The position numbers were made by a program, and so were the translations under genes. Below are positions 1 to 9,003 of a DNA stretch of 64,000 nucleotides, in pieces; positions within the stretch are counted from its first letter, which is position 1; the number at the start of each line of letters is the position of its first letter. Source of the stretch: Cellulomonas carbonis. GTDB taxonomy: Bacteria > Actinomycetota > Actinomycetes > Actinomycetales > Cellulomonadaceae. The stretch covers positions 671,371 through 735,370 of the forward strand of contig NZ_BMEB01000001.1 in NCBI RefSeq assembly GCF_014636275.1, written 5' to 3'. A model generated the notes under the pieces. That model was not told the DNA's origin. It was given only the letters and a program-made list of their open reading frames with translations, and did no database searches.

Positions 1-52
1 CGTCGCGACGTACGACGTGCTCACGCTCGTGGCGAAGGAGTGGGACCGGTGA
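1..52 (+). CDS. 3' end of an unidentified gene (partial)
   Basis: Only the last 16 codons are inside the window, reading ...YDVLTLVAKEWDR and ending in TGA at 50-52. That is too little to name a family. The stop overlaps the GTG at 49 that most likely starts the next gene, so the two are probably cotranscribed and translationally coupled. Confidence 0.5.
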   Translation, partial: VATYDVLTLVAKEWDR

Positions 53-903
53 GCGGGCCCGTGGGCGCCCGGGACGGCGTGGGCGCCGGCGCGTCGGCGC
101 CCGAGGAGCAGGACGACCACGCGCAGGCAGGCATCCGGGTGACCGGCTCGGACACGCTCGCGGAGGTCGTGCTCGACCGCCCCGCACGCCTGAACACGCT
201 GGACGCCGCGGCGCTGCGGGCGCTCCGGACCGTCTTCGAGGAGCTCGCGGGCCGGCGCGGCCTGCGCGCCGTCCTCCTGCGCGGTGAGGGCCGTGCCTTC
301 TGCGCGGGCCGCGACATCGCGGGGGTGGACCCGACGACCGACGAGGCCGAGTCGTTCCTGGCGGACCTGGTCCACCCTGCGCTCGCCGCGGTGCGCGCGG
401 TGCCGGTCCCCGTCGTCGCCGCGGTCCAGGGCGCGGCGCTGGGCATCGGGCTCGGGCTCATGGCCGCGGCCGACGTCGTCTACGCGGGCCGCAGCGCGCG
501 CGTCGGCTCACCGTTCGCGCGCATCGGCGCGGTGCTCGACTCCGGCGGGCACGCTCTCCTGGTCGACCGCCTCGGCGCGCACCGGGCGATGGACCTCATC
601 CTGACCGGAGAGCTGCTCGACGGCGAGGAGGCCGCCCGGGTGGGGCTCGTGAGCCGCGCGGTCGACGACGACGAGCTCCTGGACCGGGCCCGTGCACTCG
701 TCGCGAGCGTCGCCGACGGGCCCACGGCGGCGTTCGTCGAGTCGAAGCGCATCGTGGGCACCCTCCGCGAGCTGCGCGGCTCGTCGCCCGCCCTGCTCGA
801 CGCCGAGGCGCGCGCCCAGGGCGCGGCGTCGCGCACGCACGACTACGCCGAGGGGTTCGTCGCGTTCCAGCAGAAGCGGACGCCGAGGTTCACCGGAGGC
901 TGA
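49..903 (+). CDS. Enoyl-CoA hydratase/isomerase (crotonase) family protein
   Basis: Crotonase-fold enzyme of about 284 residues, close to the family's usual 260-280. Such enzymes hydrate or isomerise acyl-CoA thioesters in the cytoplasm. The oxyanion-hole region is visible as AFCAGRDIAG and the second conserved block as VQGAALGIGLGLMAAAD. The C-terminal part carries a SKRIVG stretch typical of the fold's trimerisation helices. The first 35 or so residues are an acidic, Ala/Gly-rich extension of no known role. I chose GTG at 49 because it overlaps the upstream stop (GTGA); GTG at 40 is an in-frame alternative. The exact substrate cannot be told; the upstream partner lies mostly outside the window. 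Confidence 0.85.
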   Translation: MSGPVGARDGVGAGASAPEEQDDHAQAGIRVTGSDTLAEVVLDRPARLNTLDAAALRALRTVFEELAGRRGLRAVLLRGEGRAFCAGRDIAGVDPTTDEAESFLADLVHPALAAVRAVPVPVVAAVQGAALGIGLGLMAAADVVYAGRSARVGSPFARIGAVLDSGGHALLVDRLGAHRAMDLILTGELLDGEEAARVGLVSRAVDDDELLDRARALVASVADGPTAAFVESKRIVGTLRELRGSSPALLDAEARAQGAASRTHDYAEGFVAFQQKRTPRFTGG

Positions 904-974
904 GCCAGGGCGGCGAGGTGCGTCGCAGCCGGCCCTCGCGGCGTTCTCGTGCGGGTGAAACCGCGCCCGGTCCC

Positions 975-1003
975 TTGAGACACGATGTCCGTTTTGTTAC
1001 ACC
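975..1003 (+). promoter_or_regulatory. Candidate promoter of the PIG-L gene, possibly leaderless
   Basis: TTGAGA at 975-980 and TACACC at 998-1003 are separated by 17 bp. A start site 6-8 bp after the -10 would fall on or next to the GTG at 1010, which would give a leaderless mRNA. This is common in actinomycetes, and no Shine-Dalgarno sequence is visible here. The -10 is imperfect because its last base is not T. Confidence 0.35.
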
Positions 1004-1009
1004 TTGTTC

Positions 1010-1585
1010 GTGTCTCGTCATACCGTGGTGCTCAGCCCTCACCCCGACGACGAGACGCTGCGGCTGGCCGCGTACGTCCTGCACTGCCGCCAGCGCGGGG
1101 ACCGGCTGACGCTGCTCTGCGCGAGCGACGGCGGGGCGTCCAAGGCTGCGCGGAAGCTCGGGTGGAGCCCCGAGTTCGAGCAGGAGTACCGGCGCGCCGA
1201 GCAGGCCGGCGCATGGTCCGCGCTCACGGGAGGCCAGGGCCGCATCGTCCGCCTCGGCCTGCCCGACGGCGGTGTGACACCGGAACCCGTCCGCGACGCG
1301 ATCGTGCAGCTCGGGGTGAGCGCGGTCGTCGTCGCCGCCCACCCGACCGACGAGCACCGCGACCACCTCGCCTGCGTCGAGGGCGCGGCGGCGGCGCGCG
1401 TGTCGGTCGTCTACGCGCTCGAGCCGACGGGCCGCGTGGGGCGCCTCTACCTGCCACCTCCCGAGCTGCGTGCCGCGGCCGAGCTCGCGCACCGGTGGTA
1501 CTCCGGCTTCGGGCACCGGTCCGTCAAGACCCTCTTCCGGGCCCACCAGGCCAACCGGTACGCGTCGCGCGTCGTCGTGCCGTGA
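1010..1585 (+). CDS. PIG-L/LmbE family deacetylase
   Basis: Protein of about 191 residues, related to zinc-dependent N-acetylglucosaminyl deacetylases such as MshB and BshB. The N-terminal metal site is seen as SPHPDDE and the second block as AHPTDEHRDH. Family members remove acetyl groups from GlcNAc-containing lipids, thiols or antibiotics. It is shorter than MshB (about 300 residues), so a role in mycothiol synthesis should not be assumed. The start is uncertain between TTG 1004 and GTG 1010; I prefer 1010 because of the promoter spacing. It stands alone, and the next gene converges on it across a terminator hairpin. Confidence 0.85.
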   Translation: MSRHTVVLSPHPDDETLRLAAYVLHCRQRGDRLTLLCASDGGASKAARKLGWSPEFEQEYRRAEQAGAWSALTGGQGRIVRLGLPDGGVTPEPVRDAIVQLGVSAVVVAAHPTDEHRDHLACVEGAAAARVSVVYALEPTGRVGRLYLPPPELRAAAELAHRWYSGFGHRSVKTLFRAHQANRYASRVVVP

Positions 1586-1589
1586 CGAC

Positions 1590-1624
1590 GACGGCGCAGA
1601 CCCGGACGTCCGGGCTGCGCCGTC
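1590..1624. terminator. Bidirectional hairpin between convergent genes
   Basis: The outer stem GACGGCGCAG (1590-1599) pairs with CTGCGCCGTC (1615-1624). The inner sequence CCCGGACGTCCGGG is itself palindromic. It lies between the stops of the PIG-L and DoxX genes and can serve both strands; there is no T-run. Confidence 0.6.
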
Positions 1625-1648
1625 ACGAGCCGACCGGCCTCGACCCGG

Positions 1649-2203
1649 TCAGCGGAGCCAGCTGTTCCCGACCACGCGCCCCCACTGCCGGCCGAGCCCC
1701 GCGGTGTCCCCGGCGAGCGTCGCCGCCGCGATGATGAGGAGCGCCGCCTCGACCCAGTGCGACGTGGTGATCGGGTTGGTGCCGCCGAGGACCCACGGGA
1801 TCTGGGTCATCCACATGAAGACCATGAGCAGGGTGCCCGTGACCGCGGCCACCTTGAGCCCGATGCCGAGCATCATGGCCAGCCCGATGCCCAGGAGCCC
1901 GGCCATGAACAGGACGTCACCGAAGGCGTTCTGGAACGTCGACTGGAAGAAGCCTGCGAACGGCCCCTCCGCGCCGCCGATGTACCCCTGGGCGGGGGTG
2001 CCGCCGTTGAGCCACGCGCGCTCGGCGGGCGTCGCGTACCCGAGACCGAAGAGCTTGTCGACGAAGGCCCAGAGGAAGACCCAGCCGATGACGATGCGGC
2101 CGAACGCGAGCGCGTAGCGCGCGCCGGCTCGGGTCACGACTTGCTCCTGGAAGACGGTGGTGCTGCTCGTGCTCGTGCCCTTGCGGGCGGTCGTGGTGGA
2201 CAT
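1649..2203 (-). CDS. DoxX/DoxD-like membrane protein
   Basis: About 184 residues with four hydrophobic segments. They fall roughly at 30-50 (ending in GWVFLWAFVDKLFGLG), 90-112, 118-138 and 148-166, as in the DoxX/TQO-small-subunit superfamily. A periplasm-facing loop after the first segment includes GGTPAQGYIGGAEGPFAGFF. DoxX proteins are linked to thiol stress and quinone redox chemistry, but this one's function is not known. ATG at 2203 follows AGGAGG at good spacing, so the longer upstream frame is rejected. It is monocistronic, facing a convergent terminator. Confidence 0.8.
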   Translation of the reverse strand: MSTTTARKGTSTSSTTVFQEQVVTRAGARYALAFGRIVIGWVFLWAFVDKLFGLGYATPAERAWLNGGTPAQGYIGGAEGPFAGFFQSTFQNAFGDVLFMAGLLGIGLAMMLGIGLKVAAVTGTLLMVFMWMTQIPWVLGGTNPITTSHWVEAALLIIAAATLAGDTAGLGRQWGRVVGNSWLR

Positions 2204-2392
2204 GGCTGCCTCCTGCTCGACGTCCGTCGGGCACCGTTGCCCGATCGTGCGGTCCACCGGGGCGCTCGTCGTGCGAGGCGCTCCGTGTGCTCCACGCTAG
2301 GAACGACGGGGCGCTGGCGCCTGAGACCTTTGTCACGGGCTCACCCGGCGGAATGGCGTGTCCGGCCGGGCGCACCGACGGCACGCGGGATG

Positions 2393-2433
2393 ACGACGAA
2401 GGCCCCCGACCATGGGTCGGGGGCCTTCGTCGT
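2393..2433. terminator. Perfect long terminator hairpin
   Basis: A 19-bp perfect stem is formed by 2393-2411 and 2415-2433 (core GGCCCCCGACC / GGTCGGGGGCC) with a 3-nt ATG loop. It lies just downstream of tRNA-Leu on the minus strand and probably terminates that transcript. Confidence 0.75.
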
Positions 2434-2448
2434 CGCTGTCTCAACGAG

Positions 2449-2532
2449 TGTCCGGAGGGGGACTTGAACCCCCACGCCCTATACGGGCACTAGCACCTCA
2501 AGCTAGCGCGTCTGCCATTCCGCCACCCGGAC
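2449..2532 (-). tRNA. tRNA-Leu, anticodon GAG
   Basis: An 84-nt class II tRNA. The acceptor arm GTCCGGG pairs with TCCGGAC (one G-T pair) and the discriminator base is A. The anticodon stem CTAGC/GCTAG encloses TTGAGGT, so the anticodon is GAG. There is a long variable arm (GCCCGTATAGGGC), and the T arm GGGGGTTCAAGTCCCCC is clear. CCA is not encoded. Confidence 0.95.
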
Positions 2533-2691
2533 AGGTGGTACTGCTCGGCCCCTGGATCCGACCGGTGTGAACCGTCCGAACCCCTGAGCGCGGCGCCAAA
2601 CATAGCACGGAGTTTCGACCACTCCTGCATCGTCCGTCTGCGGCAGACTGCGAGGTGGGGCGCTCGGACGCCCGACCTGGAGGGGTGCGCG

Positions 2692-3945
2692 ATGACGGAG
2701 CGGGACGTGACGACGTCCACCGAGCCGAGCGAGCGCAGCCGGTTCTCCGTCAAGCACCTGACGGCCGCCGGGCCTGCGGCCAAGAAGGTCGCCGGCGCGC
2801 GGCGCAACCCGTCCGTCGTGGGCTACGAGGAGAACGCGCCGCACTGGCTGCGGGTCGTGGCGGCCTGGTCGTGGCGGACGCTCGTCGTCGTCGCCGCGGT
2901 CGCGCTGGTGTTCTGGGCGACGTCGCGGATCCTGCTCGTCTTCATCTCCGTGTTTCTCGCGTTCGTCTTCACTGCGGTGCTGCGTCCCCTGGTGAACCTC
3001 CTCGCGCGGATCATGCCGCGCGGCCTGGCGACGACGATCTCGCTGGTCGTCGCGCTGCTCGCGGTCGCGGGCGTCTTCACGTACGTGGGCGTGTCCGTCG
3101 CCGGGCAGTGGTCGACGCTCGGGGACCGGTTCAACGACGGCATCGCGACGATCCTCACGTTCCTCGAGGACAGCCCTCTGCACCTCACGGTGACGAACGA
3201 CGACGTGCAGCAGTGGCTCGAGACGGGGCAGCAGTGGCTCGAGGACAACAGCGCCGCCGTCGCGAGCCAGGCGCTGTCGAGCGCGGGCTCGGTGGCCCTC
3301 GTCTTCACCGCGCTCGCGCTCGCCACGTTCTGCACGGTGTTCTTCCTGACCCGCGGCACCGACATGTGGCACTGGTTCCTCAACCAGCTCCCGCTGCGCG
3401 TGCGCGAGTCCTGGCACGAGGGCGGCGAGATCGCCTGGTACACGTTCTCGGGCTACACGCGCGGCACGTTCATCGTCGCGGCCGCCGACGGCGTGCTCGC
3501 CGCGATCATCCTCGTGCTCGTCGGGGTCCCGCTCGCGGCGCCGCTCGCCGTGCTCGTCTTCATCGGCGCCTTCATCCCCCTCATCGGCGCGCCGGTCGCG
3601 ATGGCGATCGCGATGGTCGTCGCCCTCGCGGCGAACGGCGTCGTCGACGCGCTGGTCGTGGGCCTGGGCATCGCGCTCATCGGGCAGTTCGAGGGGCACG
3701 TGCTCACGCCGCTCGTGATGGGCAAGCAGGTGTCGCTGCACCCGGTCGCCGTCGCACTGTCGGTCACGGCGGGCACGCTCGTGGCGGGGATCCTCGGGGC
3801 GGTGATCGCGGTCCCGCTCGTCGCGGTCGCGTGGGCGGTGTTCTCGCGGCTGCGGCACACCGACCCCCCGACGGACTTCGACGGCGAGCCCGAACCGGAG
3901 GTCGAGCCGACGTCCGAGGTCACGGAGGAGCCCCGGACGGTCTGA
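2692..3945 (+). CDS. AI-2E family transporter (UPF0118/PerM type)
   Basis: A 417-residue polytopic membrane protein. Paired helices at about 62-105, then one near 118-138, precede a soluble region of about 75 residues. The remaining helices (about 205-225, 255-310 and 315-370) include GTFIVAAADG and the family's IGAFIPLIGAPVAM and GQFEGHVLTPLVMGK blocks. The tail is acidic. Homologues have been proposed to export autoinducer-2 or to work as Na+/H+ antiporters, but most are uncharacterised, so the substrate is unknown. It begins with ATG 2692 after GGAGGGG, reads away from tRNA-Leu and converges on dnaE2. Confidence 0.85.
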   Translation: MTERDVTTSTEPSERSRFSVKHLTAAGPAAKKVAGARRNPSVVGYEENAPHWLRVVAAWSWRTLVVVAAVALVFWATSRILLVFISVFLAFVFTAVLRPLVNLLARIMPRGLATTISLVVALLAVAGVFTYVGVSVAGQWSTLGDRFNDGIATILTFLEDSPLHLTVTNDDVQQWLETGQQWLEDNSAAVASQALSSAGSVALVFTALALATFCTVFFLTRGTDMWHWFLNQLPLRVRESWHEGGEIAWYTFSGYTRGTFIVAAADGVLAAIILVLVGVPLAAPLAVLVFIGAFIPLIGAPVAMAIAMVVALAANGVVDALVVGLGIALIGQFEGHVLTPLVMGKQVSLHPVAVALSVTAGTLVAGILGAVIAVPLVAVAWAVFSRLRHTDPPTDFDGEPEPEVEPTSEVTEEPRTV

Positions 3946-3974
3946 CCGGCGGGTCTCCGGGCCGCGGGTCGGGC

Positions 3975-6900
3975 TCACCGGAAGTCGCGCGACGCCGTCG
4001 GGACCCGCAGGGACAGCGGTGCGAGGTGCTCGGCGAGCAGGTTCGTCGCGCCGTCGGCGCGTTCGAGCCGCCCGCGGACGACGAGCGCCGGCGAGGACCG
4101 GGCGACGGTGCGGAACCGCCGCCACAGCCCGGCCGTGCACACGACGTTGATCAGACCCGTCTCGTCCTCGAGCGACAGGAACGTCACCCCCTGCGCGGTG
4201 CCCGGACGCTGACGGTGGGTGACGACGCCGGCGACCGCGACCCGCCGTTCTGCCTCGTGCGCCATCGCGTGGGCGACCCGGAGCACGCCCGCGGCGTCGA
4301 GGCCGTCCCGGACGTACTGCGTCGGGTAGGAGTCGGGTGACACCCCGGTCGCCCACACGTCGGCGATCGCGAGCTCGACCTGGCTCATGCCGGGCAGCGT
4401 CGGGGCCTCGACCCCGACGGACACCCCGGGCAGCGTGTCGGGGCCCTCCTGCGCGAGCGCACCGGCCGCCCACAGGCCCTCGCGCCGGTCGACGTCGAGC
4501 GACCCGAGCGCACCCGCGGTCGCGAGGGACTCGAGCTGAGGCGTCGTCAGGCGGACCCGACGGACGAGGTCCCGCAGCCCGGTGAACGGACCGTTCGCGT
4601 CACGCTCGGCGACGACCGCCCCCGCGAGGTCCTCGCCGATCCCCCGCACCGACGCGAGCCCGAGGCGGACCGCGAGCCCGAGGTCGGCCGGTGGCCCCCA
4701 CCGCCCCGAGGGCTCGACGGGCGCCGGCCGGCCGGGAGGTGCGGCGTGCCCGTCGGGCAGGCGCTCGAGCCCCGCCTGGACGCCCGACGCGTTGACGTCG
4801 GGGTGCAGCGCGGTCACGCCGTGGTGGCGCGCGTCGGCGACGAGCGACTGCGGTGAGTAGAAGCCCATGGGCTGCGCCGCGAGCAGCCCCGCGTAGAACG
4901 CCGCCGGGTGGTGCACCTTGAGCCAGGAGCTCGCGTACACGAGGTAGGCGAAGGAGAAGGCGTGCGACTCGGGGAAGCCGAAGTCCGCGAACGCCTTGAG
5001 CTTGTCGTAGACCTGCTCGCGCACCTCGGGCGTGATGCCGCGCTCGGCCATGCCGGACATGAGGCGGCCGCGCAGCGCCTCCATCCGCTCGGTCGACCGC
5101 TTGGAACCCATCGCGCGGCGCAGCTGGTCGGCCTCGGCGCCGCTGAACCCGGCGACGTCGATCGCCATCTGCATGAGCTGCTCCTGGAACAGGGGCACGC
5201 CCTTCGTCTTGCCGAGGGACTTCTCCAGCAGCGGGTGCAGGTACGTGACGGGCTCACGACCGCGCACGCGGTTGATGTACGGGTGGACCGAGCCGCCCTG
5301 GATGGGACCGGGACGGATGAGCGCGACCTCGACGACGATGTCGTAGAAGCACCGCGGCTGCAGGCGCGGGAGGGTCGCCATCTGCGCGCGCGACTCGACC
5401 TGGAACACGCCGACCGTGTCCGCGGCGCACAGCAGGTCGTAGACCGCGGGGTCCTCCTGCGGCAGCGAGTGCAGCCCGAGGTCCACGCCCTCGTGCTGCG
5501 CGACGAGCTCGAACCCGATCCGCAGGGCCGAGAGCATGCCGAGGCCCAGCAGGTCGAACTTGACCAGGCCCGCGTCGGCGCAGTCGTCCTTGTCCCACTG
5601 CAGGACCGTGCGGCCGGGCATGCGCGCCCACTCGACGGGGCACACCTCGATGACCGGGCGGTCGCACAGGACCATGCCGCCCGAGTGGATCCCGAGGTGC
5701 CTCGGCAGGCGCAGCATGCGGTCCGCGAGGTCGATGACCTCCTCGGGGATCTCGGCGAGGTCGGTCGCCGACGGTGGCAGGTGCCGCGGGACGACGTCGT
5801 GCGTGTCCGAGCTCTCCCACACGGTGGTGGGCGCAGCGGCGTCGGCCTGCACCGTCGCCGTGGGCGCCTTGGTCAGGTGGTGCCAGCCGCTGCTCGGCTC
5901 GGGACCGCGCAGGCTCCCCCACCGCTCGATGCTCTTGCTCCAGGCGTCCTGCTGGCCGACGTCGTAGCCGAGCGCGCGTGCGGCGTCCCGCACCGCCGAC
6001 CGCGGCCGGTAGGAGATGACGTTCGCGACCTGCGCGGCGTGCGTGCGGCCGAACCGCTCGTAGACGTACTGGATGACCTCCTCGCGGCGCATCGACTCGA
6101 TGTCGACGTCGATGTCGGGCGGGCCGTCCCGCTCGGGGGCGAGGAACCGCTCGAACAGCAGCCCGTGCCGCACGGCGTCGACCGCGGTCACGCCGAGCGC
6201 GTAGCAGACCGCCGAGTTGGCGGCCGAGCCGCGTCCCTGGCACAGGATCCCGCGCTGCCGGCAGAAGTCCACGAGGTCGTGGACGATGAGGAAGTACCCG
6301 GGGAAGCCGAGCGTCTCGATGACGTCGAGCTCGTGCGCGACCTGCGCCCAGGCGCCCGGGACGCGCTCGGCCTCGGGCGGTCCGTAGCGGTCCAGCGCAC
6401 CGCGGCGGACGAGCTCGCGCAGCCAGCTCGCCTCGTCGTGGCCGGGCGGCACGGGGTACGGCGGGAGCTGTGGCGCGACGAGCGCGAGGTCGAACGCGCA
6501 CTCGTCGGCGAGCTCGGCCGCGGTCGTCACGGCGTGCGGGTACCGCCGGTGACGGCGCAGCATCTCGGCCGCGGACCGCAGGTGACGCCCGCCCGCCGGG
6601 AGCCAGCCGTCGACGTCGTCGAGGCTCGACCTGGCCCGCACGGCCGCGAGCGCCGCGGCGAGGTCGGCGTCGGCGGGCCGCGCGTGGTGGACGCCGCCCG
6701 TCGCGACGAGCGGGAGCCCCGCCCGCCGGGCCAGCTCGGCGAGCGCGTCGGCCCGTTCGGAGTCCCACGGGTCGCCGGTGTCGGTCACCTCCACCGCGAC
6801 GTTGTCGCGTCCGAACAGCGCGGTCAGCGTGTCGAGCTCGGCACGGGCGGCGTCGAGCCGCCAGGTTCCGGGGGTGCGCGGTGCGGTCGCGCGACCGCGG

Positions 6901-7406
6901 TGTCCGGTGCCCGCCGGACGTGCAGGTACACCGTCGAGCGCCTGCCGGACGGCGCCCTTGCGGCAGCCGGTGAGCACGAGCCACCGGCCGTCGGCGGCCT
7001 CGGCGAGGGCCTCGAGGCGGTGGTCCGCCGCACCCTTGCGACCCGTGGCCAGGTGCGCCTCGGCGATCGAGCGGGACAGCGCGCGGTAGCCCTCGGGCCC
7101 GCGGGCGAGGACGAGGAGGTGCGTCGCGCGCGGGTCGGGCGTCCCGGTGGGAGGGTCGAGCACGCCCCCTGCGGCGGGCAGGTGCAGCTCGGCGCCGAAC
7201 ACGGTCGGCAGCCCGGCGTCGCGCGCCGCCTGCGCGAAGCGGACGACGCCGTACAGCCCGTCGTGGTCGGTGAGCGCGAGACCGGACAGGCCGAGCCGGA
7301 CCGCCTCGCGCACGAGCTCCTCGGGCTGGCTCGCGCCGTCGAGGAAGCTGAACGCGGAGTGCGCGTGCAGCTCGGCGTAGCGGGGTGCGGTACCCGGGTC
7401 AGTCAT
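3975..7406 (-). CDS. dnaE2: Error-prone DNA polymerase III alpha subunit DnaE2
   Basis: C-family polymerase of 1143 residues, the normal DnaE2 length; it carries out SOS-induced translesion synthesis with ImuA' and ImuB. The PHP domain begins at once (residues 10-25, YAELHAHSAFSF, then LTDHDGLYG). The polymerase active site shows GRGSAANSAVCYALG and PDIDVDIE near residue 430, and the third acidic region is KFDLLGLG near 615. Tandem helix-hairpin-helix and OB regions occupy the C-terminus (VAGVVTHRQRPGTAQGVTFL). ATG 7406 lies inside the end of imuB (8-bp overlap), giving translational coupling; the longer frame upstream is out of register with imuB and is rejected. It is the last gene of the LexA-controlled cassette. 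Confidence 0.95.
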   Translation of the reverse strand: MTDPGTAPRYAELHAHSAFSFLDGASQPEELVREAVRLGLSGLALTDHDGLYGVVRFAQAARDAGLPTVFGAELHLPAAGGVLDPPTGTPDPRATHLLVLARGPEGYRALSRSIAEAHLATGRKGAADHRLEALAEAADGRWLVLTGCRKGAVRQALDGVPARPAGTGHRGRATAPRTPGTWRLDAARAELDTLTALFGRDNVAVEVTDTGDPWDSERADALAELARRAGLPLVATGGVHHARPADADLAAALAAVRARSSLDDVDGWLPAGGRHLRSAAEMLRRHRRYPHAVTTAAELADECAFDLALVAPQLPPYPVPPGHDEASWLRELVRRGALDRYGPPEAERVPGAWAQVAHELDVIETLGFPGYFLIVHDLVDFCRQRGILCQGRGSAANSAVCYALGVTAVDAVRHGLLFERFLAPERDGPPDIDVDIESMRREEVIQYVYERFGRTHAAQVANVISYRPRSAVRDAARALGYDVGQQDAWSKSIERWGSLRGPEPSSGWHHLTKAPTATVQADAAAPTTVWESSDTHDVVPRHLPPSATDLAEIPEEVIDLADRMLRLPRHLGIHSGGMVLCDRPVIEVCPVEWARMPGRTVLQWDKDDCADAGLVKFDLLGLGMLSALRIGFELVAQHEGVDLGLHSLPQEDPAVYDLLCAADTVGVFQVESRAQMATLPRLQPRCFYDIVVEVALIRPGPIQGGSVHPYINRVRGREPVTYLHPLLEKSLGKTKGVPLFQEQLMQMAIDVAGFSGAEADQLRRAMGSKRSTERMEALRGRLMSGMAERGITPEVREQVYDKLKAFADFGFPESHAFSFAYLVYASSWLKVHHPAAFYAGLLAAQPMGFYSPQSLVADARHHGVTALHPDVNASGVQAGLERLPDGHAAPPGRPAPVEPSGRWGPPADLGLAVRLGLASVRGIGEDLAGAVVAERDANGPFTGLRDLVRRVRLTTPQLESLATAGALGSLDVDRREGLWAAGALAQEGPDTLPGVSVGVEAPTLPGMSQVELAIADVWATGVSPDSYPTQYVRDGLDAAGVLRVAHAMAHEAERRVAVAGVVTHRQRPGTAQGVTFLSLEDETGLINVVCTAGLWRRFRTVARSSPALVVRGRLERADGATNLLAEHLAPLSLRVPTASRDFR

Positions 7407-9003
7407 AGCGGGCCTCGACCGCCCAGGCGCCGGCGCGGAGCGCGAGCAGCACCGCGGGACCGTCGTCGTCGGTGACCGCCTGGAGGTAGACGGCGCGCTG
7501 CGGGTCCGGCCCCCACCAGCGCTGGACGACCGGCCACGGCCCTGCCCACGCGCGGACGGTGTGCGTCGTCGACGCACGGCGCAGCGCCACGGGCTCGGCG
7601 CTGAGCTCGAGCCGGGCGCTGACCTGCACCGGCCGACCGTCGGCACCGAGGAGCGCGGCGGGCTCGGGCTCCTGCAGGACCGTCGCGGGGGCGGGCGGTG
7701 GCAGGCGACCCGGCCAGGGCGCATCGGCCGGGCGCGCCGGCGCGACGTCCTCGCCCCACGGGACGACGTGGACCTGGTCGCGCAGGTCACGGCCACCCTG
7801 GACGGCCACGCCGAGCACCGAGTCCGCCCCGAGCAGCCCCTGGACGCGGTGCAGCGCACGGTGCGCGCGCCGGTCGCCGCCGCTCGGGTCCCCCCACAGC
7901 CGGCCCTGCTCGGCACCGACGGCCACGACCTCCTCGGCGCGCAGCGCGAGGTGGACGAGCGCGGAGGGGCCCGGGTCCTCCCCCAGGTGCGTCGCGAGGC
8001 GGCGACCGCCGGCCGTCGAGCGCGTGAGCCACCCCTCGAGCTGCCACCGGACGCGGTCGGTGATGCGCGCGACGGCGAGCCCCCCGAGCGCGGCGTCGGT
8101 ACGCCACGTGCGGACCAGCTCGTCGCCGCCCTCGGTGCGCGCGACGATCTGGAGCCTGCCGCAGCCCGCGCCGCGCTCGACGAGGCGTGCGTGCAGCGCC
8201 TCGGCGAGGCCGCGCGCAGCGAAGGCGGTCCCCTCGATCCGGTCGACGGGCGGGTCGAGCACCTGCTCGACGGCGACGTCCTCCTCGGGCCGGCGCAGCG
8301 CGGTGGGCCGGTCGTCCTGACCCGAGGCCACCTGGTGCGCCCACGTCCCGACGGGGCCGAAGCGCGCCGTCACGTCCGTGCGGGGCAGCTGCGCGAGGTC
8401 CCCGAGCGTCCGCACCCCGAGCCGCGTCAGCAGGTCCACGAGCCGGGTCACGTCGGCGCCGTCGTGCGCGGCGACGTGCCGGAGCTCGCCGACGCCGAGC
8501 GGTGCGAGGAACGCCGGCCCCGAGCGCGGCGGCAGGATGCGCTCGGCGCGCGCCGCGAGGACGGCCGCGCCCACGCCGTCGGCGACCCCGACCTGCGCCT
8601 CGTAGCCCACCGCACCGACGGCGTCGACGAGCCGCTCCGCGAGCGCGTCCTCCGAGCCGTGGTACCGCCCGGCACCCTCCGACGGGAGCAGGAGCAGGCC
8701 GGGGCGGACGACCTCGACGCCGGGCACGACCGTCTCGACCGCGACGACCACGGGCTCGAACAGCCGGACGTCGCGCGCGTCGTCCGCGGGCAGCAGCGCG
8801 AGGCCGGGGCACGTCTCGCGCGCGTGCCGACGCCGCATGCCGCGGCGGACGCCCTGCGCCCGCGCGACGGCGGAGACCGCGGTGACGTGCCGACCGTCGT
8901 GGACCGCGGCGGGCACGTGCGGTGCGACGTCCTCGGCCGTCGTCGCGGCCAGGACCGGCCAGTCGGGCACCCAGACCGCGGCGACCCGTCCGGGCGTGCT
9001 CAT
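7399..9003 (-). CDS. imuB: ImuB, catalytically dead Y-family polymerase-like protein
   Basis: A 534-residue Y-family fold protein that works as the hub of the mutasome, tying DnaE2 to the sliding clamp. The catalytic acids of active DinB are absent: where DinB has an S-x-DE motif, this protein reads LPSEGAGRYHG (about 106-116), and the N-terminal D-x-D region reads VWVPDWP. An HhH region lies at about 192-215. A candidate beta-clamp motif QGRLWG at 366-371 resembles the QLPLWG motif of the mycobacterial protein. The remaining 160 residues form the partner-binding tail. ATG 9003 overlaps the imuA' stop (ATGA) and follows GGAGGG. Confidence 0.92.
   Translation of the reverse strand: MSTPGRVAAVWVPDWPVLAATTAEDVAPHVPAAVHDGRHVTAVSAVARAQGVRRGMRRRHARETCPGLALLPADDARDVRLFEPVVVAVETVVPGVEVVRPGLLLLPSEGAGRYHGSEDALAERLVDAVGAVGYEAQVGVADGVGAAVLAARAERILPPRSGPAFLAPLGVGELRHVAAHDGADVTRLVDLLTRLGVRTLGDLAQLPRTDVTARFGPVGTWAHQVASGQDDRPTALRRPEEDVAVEQVLDPPVDRIEGTAFAARGLAEALHARLVERGAGCGRLQIVARTEGGDELVRTWRTDAALGGLAVARITDRVRWQLEGWLTRSTAGGRRLATHLGEDPGPSALVHLALRAEEVVAVGAEQGRLWGDPSGGDRRAHRALHRVQGLLGADSVLGVAVQGGRDLRDQVHVVPWGEDVAPARPADAPWPGRLPPPAPATVLQEPEPAALLGADGRPVQVSARLELSAEPVALRRASTTHTVRAWAGPWPVVQRWWGPDPQRAVYLQAVTDDDGPAVLLALRAGAWAVEARYD

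Noticed and set aside
4908..7475. Very long open frame (over 800 codons) on the + strand opposite dnaE2
   Set aside because: It is the reverse-strand shadow of a clear DnaE2 gene in GC-rich DNA, with no recognisable domain and Arg/Val/Asp-skewed composition.
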